Shown: positions 58,482 to 64,000 of the stretch, piece after piece | Layout: each line of letters begins with the position of its first letter | How positions within the stretch are numbered: position 1 is the stretch's first letter | Assembly (NCBI RefSeq): GCF_004340785.1 | Contig: NZ_SLXS01000009.1 | Span: 50,948-114,947, forward strand | Reading direction: 5' to 3' | DNA from: Tumebacillus sp. BK434 | GTDB lineage: Bacteria > Bacillota > Bacilli > Tumebacillales > Tumebacillaceae | DNA: 64,000 nucleotides | Made by a program: the position numbers and the translations under genes | Notes under the pieces: model-generated | Told to the model about the DNA's origin: nothing | The model's database searches: none | Seen by the model: only the letters and a program-made list of their open reading frames with translations

Positions 58482-59582
58482 ATGAGATTCGTTTCGCAAG
58501 GGAAAGGGAGCGCGGTGCAGCAAGCGGCGGGTGTGAAGCAGGCACGGACGGCGGGGGCGGCGCTGCATCCGATTCTGCAGATGCAACAGCAGTTGGGCAA
58601 CCGGCGCACGGGGCAATTGCTGCGCGGGCAGATGATGCAGGCGAAAATGCAGACGGCGCAGTTGATGAGGATTCGAAATACGGGCGAAGAGGTCAGCGTT
58701 GATGATTACCGCGTCTATGAGCTGACAGCGGCGAGGTGGCTGAAGGCGATCGCAGACGGTGAGGTCGAGGCGACACAGGAGGAGATCGAGGAACTGCAGG
58801 CGCTGCATGATTCGCTGCAGGATGACACGGGCAGTGAGTTCGATCCGACCGACATGCTGAACCCGGACCAGCAGGAACTGCTCGATCAGATGCGGCCGGT
58901 GTTTGAGGCGCGCGTGGCAGAGCGAAAAGGTAAGAAACTGCCGGGGAAAATGGTGCAGGGTGACCTGCTGGAGCATTACACCTCCACACAGTCGCACGAC
59001 ATGGAGATCGAAGAGGTCAACGCGAACGAGTACCACAAGAACATCCCGGCCATCGACCATCTGCGGGACCATTCGACGCACCTGTTCGTGCAGGACAAAC
59101 TGCATCTGTCTGCGCATACGGCGAAGATCGAGACGTACCGGGCGCATTACGCAAAGCGCGGCACGATGGGAGCCAACCTCGTCAAAGCGATGGCGGCCGA
59201 CGGCAAGCGCGGGGATCATATCCGCGCCCTGTTCTCAGATGCGATCAACACCGATTCCTGGGTGCATAAGGACACGTTGCAGACCATTTACAACAAAGTG
59301 AGCAAATATCGCAAAGATGACGAGATCTCTGAGATCAAGGACGATGACGATCTGATCGAGTTGGCGGCGAGCAACATCGCTTTCAGCGTGCCGTCCGACA
59401 TCTGGGAGGCGTTGTATCAGGAGTATCTGAACGGCAACGTGCCGGAGAACGAGATGCGCTCCTACATCCGCCTCGATATGAACACCGACGAGTTCATCCA
59501 GGTGATGGCGCTGCTGCAAGACGTCGCCGCGCCGTGGGATGAGCGCAATCCGAAAGAAGACGACGAGGAGTACAAAGCGTAG
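58482..59582 (+). CDS. Protein with eCIS-cargo-like leader, unknown body
   Basis: A 366-residue protein. Residues 31-46 (ILQMQQQLGNRRTGQLL) match the 'LQxQ..LGNxAVxxLL' leader of injection-system cargo and resemble residues 36-51 of the protein at 22945. The remainder (about 60-366) is acidic, helical and unrecognised, with DLLEHYTSTQSHDMEIEEVN and HLSAHTAKIETYRAHYAKRG as notable segments. No signal peptide or membrane segment. GGGAGCCGGG precedes the ATG. A terminator follows, shared with the convergent tail-collar operon. Confidence 0.6.
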   Translation: MRFVSQGKGSAVQQAAGVKQARTAGAALHPILQMQQQLGNRRTGQLLRGQMMQAKMQTAQLMRIRNTGEEVSVDDYRVYELTAARWLKAIADGEVEATQEEIEELQALHDSLQDDTGSEFDPTDMLNPDQQELLDQMRPVFEARVAERKGKKLPGKMVQGDLLEHYTSTQSHDMEIEEVNANEYHKNIPAIDHLRDHSTHLFVQDKLHLSAHTAKIETYRAHYAKRGTMGANLVKAMAADGKRGDHIRALFSDAINTDSWVHKDTLQTIYNKVSKYRKDDEISEIKDDDDLIELAASNIAFSVPSDIWEALYQEYLNGNVPENEMRSYIRLDMNTDEFIQVMALLQDVAAPWDERNPKEDDEEYKA

Positions 59583-59608
59583 CAGGTAGGCGCGGTTGTT
59601 GACATGCA

Positions 59609-59641
59609 AAAGCCCGGTTCCGTGAGGAGCCGGGCTTGTGT
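59609..59641. terminator. Bidirectional terminator
   Basis: AAGCCCGG / CCGGGCTT stem with inner TCC/GGA pairing between convergent units. Confidence 0.6.
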
Positions 59642-59658
59642 TGTTGCTGCCTGTGCTA

Positions 59659-60195
59659 TTAGCCGCGGGACGGGAATTCGCCCTGCAGGCAGATGATGAA
59701 GTTCTGCGCGATGTACGGCTGCATGTTGTTGTGCGGCTGCGAGCCGCCGGTGACGTTGAGTGCGAGCGGGGACATCAGCACGTTCGGGGTGGGGTCGTAG
59801 AGATCCGGTTGTGGAGCCGAGCGATTCGGCTTAGGAGCTTGTGACCAAACATTTCCATTGGGTAAACTATCATTCCCGATAGCATCAACTGCTTGCGGGA
59901 TATGCGTATGTGCAGGAATCTCTGTAGTGAGCAACGTCACGTTTTGAGAGCCTACTTGTTGACCCATGGTGCGCGGGGTCAATCCTTGTCCTGCGCCTTG
60001 GTTCATCACAGCGTTGCCCATCAGGTTCGGAAGCGCGAATGTTGTTTTGCCATCGCCGCCGTATTGAATCCCAAGGATGGCGAAGAGCGCTGTGTTTTGT
60101 TGAATCGACATCAATTGGCCGTTGCAGAGTGCCCAGCCTTTCGGTGCGAAATTACCTGCAAAGATTCGAATTTCACCGATATATGCGTCTGCCAT
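59659..60195 (-). CDS. Phage tail-collar (MdpB-like) protein 1
   Basis: A 178-residue protein of the microcystin-dependent protein/tail-collar family: YIGEIRIFAGNFAPKGWALC, then NGQLMSIQQNTALFAILG, TTFALPNLMG, and GGSQPHNNMQPYIAQNFIICLQG at the end. Such domains cap phage tail fibres and occur as free proteins in many Bacillota. It is the last of three tandem paralogues on the minus strand behind a GNAT gene. It differs by a longer Pro/Asn-rich insert (SQAPKPNRSAPQPDLYDPTPN). Confidence 0.85.
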   Translation of the reverse strand: MADAYIGEIRIFAGNFAPKGWALCNGQLMSIQQNTALFAILGIQYGGDGKTTFALPNLMGNAVMNQGAGQGLTPRTMGQQVGSQNVTLLTTEIPAHTHIPQAVDAIGNDSLPNGNVWSQAPKPNRSAPQPDLYDPTPNVLMSPLALNVTGGSQPHNNMQPYIAQNFIICLQGEFPSRG

Positions 60196-60212
60196 GACGT
60201 GTACGCCTCCCT

Positions 60213-60710
60213 CTAATTGCGACTCGGGAAAATCCCCTGAATCGCGATGGCATAGTTCAAGACCAGGTACGGCTGCATGTTGTTGTGCGGCTGCGAGCCG
60301 CCGGCGGTGGAGATCGCTTGCGCGTCCATTTGTATCATCGTTGCAGCCGGGTCATAGACGTTGTCTGTGGCAGCCCACGCGTTGTTCAGCGGGGATGTCG
60401 AACTGGCCGGATTGGACGATGCAGAGACCTGATGCGTATGTTGCGGCATTTCGTTGATGGTCAATGCATGATTGGCCTCGCCTTGCGCGGTGCCAAGCGG
60501 AATGTTGCTGCTGACATGGATCGGCACACGGCCGCGGTAGTCTGGCAAAGCAAACGTGGTCACACCGTTGCCGCCGTAGACGGCGCCAAGCAGCGAATAG
60601 AGAGCCTGATTCTGGTTAATCTGCAGGATTTGACCTTCGCAAAACATCCAGCCACGCGGTGCATAGTTGTTGGCGAACAGGCGGATTTCGCCCAAGAACG
60701 GTTCAGACAT
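60213..60710 (-). CDS. Phage tail-collar (MdpB-like) protein 2
   Basis: A 165-residue paralogue: FLGEIRLFANNYAPRGWMFC, EGQILQINQNQALYSLLGAVYGG, TTFALPDYRGRVPIH, then GGSQPHNNMQPYLVLNYAIAIQG. It lies 17 bases from the third gene and 35 bases after the first-transcribed paralogue, so it is cotranscribed. It may assemble as a trimeric collar. Confidence 0.86.
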   Translation of the reverse strand: MSEPFLGEIRLFANNYAPRGWMFCEGQILQINQNQALYSLLGAVYGGNGVTTFALPDYRGRVPIHVSSNIPLGTAQGEANHALTINEMPQHTHQVSASSNPASSTSPLNNAWAATDNVYDPAATMIQMDAQAISTAGGSQPHNNMQPYLVLNYAIAIQGIFPSRN

Positions 60711-60745
60711 GTCTTAGTCCTCCTTAAAAGTTGATCTTCGGCCTG

Positions 60746-61252
60746 TTAAGGCTGAGGCGGGAACATTCCGTAGAGCGAGATGATAAACGAAATCGCAGTC
60801 GTCGGCATCATGTTGTCGTGCGGCTGGTTGCTGCCTACTGGAGAGAGCGTCTGCGCGTTCATGTTCACCAGAGTATTGCCGCTGGTGGCCGAGAAGTTGT
60901 TGATAACCGTCTGACCCCATACCGAGTTGGTCGGTACATCACCTTCTACCAATCCGGAGTTCGCATTGGCGGTGTGCGTATGGATCGGCAACTGATTGGA
61001 CAGCAACGTCACGGTTTCCGTCCCGGCTTTCGAGCCACGTGTATAGGTGGAGTTCGGATGCACGGCCACGCGGCCCTGCAGATCAGGCAGGGCAAAAGTG
61101 GTCTGACCGTCGCCTCCGTAGATTGTACCAAGCAGGGCAAACAATGCTTCGTTTTCCGCGATGCTCAACAGCTGTCCGTTGCACAAGGCCCAGCCTTGCG
61201 GTGCGAAGTTGCCTGCGAACATACGAATTTCACCCAAATAAGATTCACTCAT
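60746..61252 (-). CDS. Phage tail-collar (MdpB-like) protein 3
   Basis: A 168-residue paralogue: YLGEIRMFAGNFAPQGWALC, NGQLLSIAENEALFALLG, TTFALPDLQGRVAVH, ending NQPHDNMMPTTAISFIISLYG. It is the first of the three collar genes to be transcribed, 13 bases after the GNAT gene. The three differ enough (roughly half identical by eye) to suggest distinct partners rather than recent copies. Confidence 0.86.
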   Translation of the reverse strand: MSESYLGEIRMFAGNFAPQGWALCNGQLLSIAENEALFALLGTIYGGDGQTTFALPDLQGRVAVHPNSTYTRGSKAGTETVTLLSNQLPIHTHTANANSGLVEGDVPTNSVWGQTVINNFSATSGNTLVNMNAQTLSPVGSNQPHDNMMPTTAISFIISLYGMFPPQP

Positions 61253-61265
61253 TGGTTGTCACCTC

Positions 61266-61763
61266 TCAAAAGAATTTATCGGAAGGCGTGGCATCGGGTG
61301 ATACCGCGCGCCATTCCATCAAGACATGATGCCCCGTTTGGTCTGTCGTCCGAAACCCGAGGCGTTCATAGAGCCGCAAAGCAGGATTCTGGGGCAGTAC
61401 GCTGAGCCGAAGCGTCAGTTTCAACGCTTGAGCTTCCGCCTGCAGCTCCTGAATCAGCCAGGTGCCGATTCCGCGGTTATGAAACGCGGGAAGCAGGGAA
61501 ATGTCCACCAGCACGATCGCTTCTGTCGTGCGACTGACCAAGACTCTGCCTGCATGAAAATTTTGAAAAGTAAGAATTGAGTGTTCTGCATCTGGGTATT
61601 GGACGGCATAGGATTGGCGCTGTGCATTCCATTGCATTTGCAAGAACTGCTCCTGCATCATAGGGTCCCAGCCCCAAGCCTGCAGTTCTGTCATCCTCGT
61701 GCTGGCGTACAGCTGATAGAGAAACGTCTCGTCTGAGGGACACACCGGAATTCGTTCGATCAT
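61266..61763 (-). CDS. GNAT family N-acetyltransferase
   Basis: A 165-residue acetyltransferase: AIVLVDISLLPAFHNRGIGTWLIQELQAEA (acetyl-CoA loop RGIGTW) and NPALRLYERLGFRTTDQTGHHVLMEW. It heads the operon with three tail-collar genes, a combination that recurs in Bacillota genomes as far as I recall. It may modify the collar proteins or an associated target; this is inference. Confidence 0.83.
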   Translation of the reverse strand: MIERIPVCPSDETFLYQLYASTRMTELQAWGWDPMMQEQFLQMQWNAQRQSYAVQYPDAEHSILTFQNFHAGRVLVSRTTEAIVLVDISLLPAFHNRGIGTWLIQELQAEAQALKLTLRLSVLPQNPALRLYERLGFRTTDQTGHHVLMEWRAVSPDATPSDKFF

Positions 61764-62048
61764 AAGGCCTCCGAAACAAGTTCAAATGGTCAAATGTGGC
61801 TTGTAGTGGAGATTATACCATAAGCTTTTTCAGTTATCATCAAAATTTGCATAAAGGTCAATTTAAAACATGAAAATTTAGTGGGTTCTGTTTACCCAGA
61901 TGCCCAGATATCTTATGATAGAAGTGTTCTTTGTTTTAAAAATGATGGGTGAATTATATAGGGGAGGTGACGGGGGAACGGGGTGTGTATGGCAGTGATT
62001 CTACAAGAGTTTGTCTGTTCAAATGGCAGCTCTGTAGGGAGGAACTTT

Positions 62049-64000
62049 ATGCAGTTGAGTTATTTTTTTAAGAGATTTCAAAAGGTGTTAAGTTTATCAC
62101 TTGTGATTTTGCTGCTCTTCGTTGCCAGCGGGTTCGGCCAATGGGCACCGCAGGTGATGGCGGCTACAGCCACATGGACCACAGGAGATGGGAAGTTAGG
62201 AACGAACGCTATCAACAACGTGGCGTATGGCAACTCCATGTGGATGATGCTGGGGGGGTTGGGCGACTATTCCACCTCGAGCGACGGGATCACCTTTACC
62301 AAGTCGCCCAGCGCGCTGGGCTGTCAGGGACTGGCTGCGACCTATACGGATAAGTGGGTCGTCGTCTGTGACGCGGGCAAGATTCTTACGTCTGCGACAG
62401 GTGCTTCCGGCAGTTGGGCACCGACGCCTTCCGGTGTCTTAGCCAGATTGCTTTCGATCGCCTTTAAGGAAAATGGCAGCAACGACATCTACGTGGCCGT
62501 AGGGGAAACGGGCGGCACGATCATCAAGTCTGCTGACGGAATTAGCTGGCAAAATGTATCGGTAGCCGCAGCGGCTGGTTTTTATGGCGTCGCTTACGGG
62601 GAAGGCAAGTTTATCGCCGTCGGTGAAAGCACAGGTTCAACTCCGGTGATTTACACATCGGTCGACGGTCAGGTATGGGAAATTGTACCAGACCCTAAAC
62701 CTAAGCAAGTATTAAACAGCGTTGCGTATGGCGATGGCAAATTTGTGGCCGTCGGGTTAAGCGGGTATATTTACGAGTCAGAAGACGGCGTCACTTGGAA
62801 CGAACGAGTGTCGAATGTCAGCAAAGACCTCTGGGCGGTGAACTACGGAGCCGGAAAGTTTTATGCGGCAGGTGCGAATGAGACGATTATCTCTTCGCAG
62901 TCCGGGATCACTTGGGAGACGGAGAATACTCCTGCCGTCGGCGGTAAGACCTTGAACGGTGTCGCGGTGATCGACGGGCGAGGCCTCGCGGTCGGGAGTA
63001 CCGGGATGGTCAAGACTGCGGTCGCAGTCACACCCTCCCCGCCGGTCAGTTCGAATGCCACGCTGAGCAATCTGCAAATTACACCGGGCTCGCTCGCGTA
63101 TCATGCGGCGACTGCCGACTATACGGTTGAGGTTCCGTACGGAACAACTACCGTGACGGTCACTCCGACGCTGCAGGATACTACGGCGAAGATGACTGTG
63201 AATGGTGCTACGCGGTCAAGCGGTCAGGCGACCCCGGTCACGCTGGATGCTGACGGTTCAACCGAAATAACGATCCAAGTGACCGCACAGGATAATGTGA
63301 CGAAGAAAACGTACACGATCACAGTGAACGAAGCGTCTCCGCCGCTGATCAAGTTGGATAATCTGGCGATCAATTCGCCAGGTGGTCTGACGTATCAGCC
63401 CAATACCACCACTTATAACGTCACCGTTCCACATGGCACGCATACGGTGAAAGTCACGCCAACGCTGCCTGCAGTCGCCGGAACGATTGTGACTGTTAAT
63501 GGCACGGCGACAAGCGGAGCAGCGGTCGACATCGCGCTTGATGCGGATCGAACGACTGAGATTACGATTCAAGTGACAGCACCGGGCCATACATCGAACC
63601 AGTACAAGATTATCGTGACAGAGGAAGAATTGATCAAACTGATCGACCTGGATATTGCGCCGGGAACTCTGAATTTTGATCCTGACACGATGAACTACAC
63701 GGTATCTGTACCGGCGGGCACAACCTCTGTAGAGCTGACACCAACAGTGCCGGTGATCGCCGGGGCGAATGTGACGGCAAATGGGAACGCTCGGGTTGGT
63801 GGAAAGATCACGGTAGCTTTAGACTCGGGTGGTTCGACCGATATCGTGGTAGATGTTACAGCGCCGGGATATACGGCGAACCAGTACACGATCCACGTGA
63901 CGGCGTTGCCACTGATCAAACTGGACAATTTGGCGATTGATGCGCCGGGTGGCCTGACGTTTGATCAAGACACCAAGGGCTATGCGGTGACGGTGCCGCA
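62049..64000 (+). CDS. Large exported protein: beta-propeller-like region and cadherin-like repeats (3' end outside window)
   Basis: The frame is open from 62049 to the window end (650 codons). A signal peptide (MQLSYFFKRFQKVLSLSLVI..., cleavage near VMA/ATA) is followed by a region of repeated VAYGxGKFVAVG / SxDGxTW units (about 40-330) resembling BNR/YCF48-like propeller blades. Then come cadherin-like beta-sandwich (PF12733-type) repeats of about 97 residues: LSNLQITPGSL, LDNLAINSPGGL, LIDLDIAPGTL, LDNLAIDAPGGL. It is probably a cell-surface or S-layer-associated adhesin. TAGGGAGG before 62049 sets the start; an in-frame ATG at 61989 would add 20 residues. Confidence 0.8.
   Translation, partial: MQLSYFFKRFQKVLSLSLVILLLFVASGFGQWAPQVMAATATWTTGDGKLGTNAINNVAYGNSMWMMLGGLGDYSTSSDGITFTKSPSALGCQGLAATYTDKWVVVCDAGKILTSATGASGSWAPTPSGVLARLLSIAFKENGSNDIYVAVGETGGTIIKSADGISWQNVSVAAAAGFYGVAYGEGKFIAVGESTGSTPVIYTSVDGQVWEIVPDPKPKQVLNSVAYGDGKFVAVGLSGYIYESEDGVTWNERVSNVSKDLWAVNYGAGKFYAAGANETIISSQSGITWETENTPAVGGKTLNGVAVIDGRGLAVGSTGMVKTAVAVTPSPPVSSNATLSNLQITPGSLAYHAATADYTVEVPYGTTTVTVTPTLQDTTAKMTVNGATRSSGQATPVTLDADGSTEITIQVTAQDNVTKKTYTITVNEASPPLIKLDNLAINSPGGLTYQPNTTTYNVTVPHGTHTVKVTPTLPAVAGTIVTVNGTATSGAAVDIALDADRTTEITIQVTAPGHTSNQYKIIVTEEELIKLIDLDIAPGTLNFDPDTMNYTVSVPAGTTSVELTPTVPVIAGANVTANGNARVGGKITVALDSGGSTDIVVDVTAPGYTANQYTIHVTALPLIKLDNLAIDAPGGLTFDQDTKGYAVTVP

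Noticed and set aside
59659..61252. A prophage, because of three tail-collar genes
   Set aside because: No integrase, capsid, portal, terminase, sheath or lysis genes nearby; free-standing collar trios occur in many Bacillota.

Overview
The window looks like a chromosomal segment of a Gram-positive, endospore-forming Bacillota, most like Alicyclobacillaceae such as Tumebacillus. The evidence is strong GGAGG-type ribosome binding sites, sigma-A promoters, YjcZ-type small sporulation proteins, an exosporium-like jelly-roll protein, a sporulation-type PAS kinase, a Hol-Tox type I toxin and a trio of tail-collar proteins. No rRNA, tRNA, CRISPR array, integrase or intact insertion sequence was seen. 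The first ~20 kb is visibly more AT-rich than the rest. The genus is inferred from gene content only.

Layout. 0-1.4 kb: a truncated NUDIX-like gene, a duplicated type I toxin locus (one copy broken) and copies of an interspersed repeat. 1.4-22 kb: many single-gene transcription units. These include peptidase S51, a GAF-GGDEF diguanylate cyclase, a VOC protein, a DUF2975/XRE pair, azlCD with a TrmB-like regulator, GrpB, an ArsR unit, an exosporium-like protein, a methyltransferase, AraC, a LytTR two-component pair, yjcZ-like genes, a glycosyltransferase, an SDR/MarR pair, LysR, and an ankyrin gene coupled to a purine permease. 22-27 kb: a SRPBCC protein and a 1319-residue protein with an eCIS-cargo-like leader followed by HAD-like and HD-like motifs. 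27-46 kb: a MarR/quinone-reductase pair, a response regulator fused to a kinase ATPase domain, a serine hydrolase, mqo, a LexA-boxed sseB gene beside a short UvrA, a triple-PAS kinase, and a CsoR unit controlling a membrane-anchored DJ-1 protein. 46-53 kb: AraC/SRPBCC, AlkA, MBL hydrolase, luciferase-like monooxygenase, pncB, and a second SRPBCC gene whose promoter is a sister of the ArsR promoter at 7.9 kb. 53-58 kb: a mosaic remnant of siderophore-uptake genes, then cbiMNQO under a cobalamin riboswitch, a lipase and an MBL hydrolase. 58-64 kb: a second protein with the cargo-like leader, a GNAT plus three tail-collar operon, and the start of a large exported cadherin-like repeat protein.

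The strongest lead is the pair of long proteins (22945 and 58482) that share an N-terminal 'LQMQ..LGN' leader of the kind found on extracellular contractile injection system cargo, although no sheath, tube or baseplate genes lie in the window. A second theme is small internal deletions and gene fusions: the toxin with a stop at codon 5, the shortened ankyrin protein, the response regulator-kinase fusion, and the three-part siderophore remnant. A third is paired regulatory DNA: two near-identical double-operator promoters 45 kb apart, two CsoR boxes, and a four-copy repeat placed at a fixed distance from the toxin genes.
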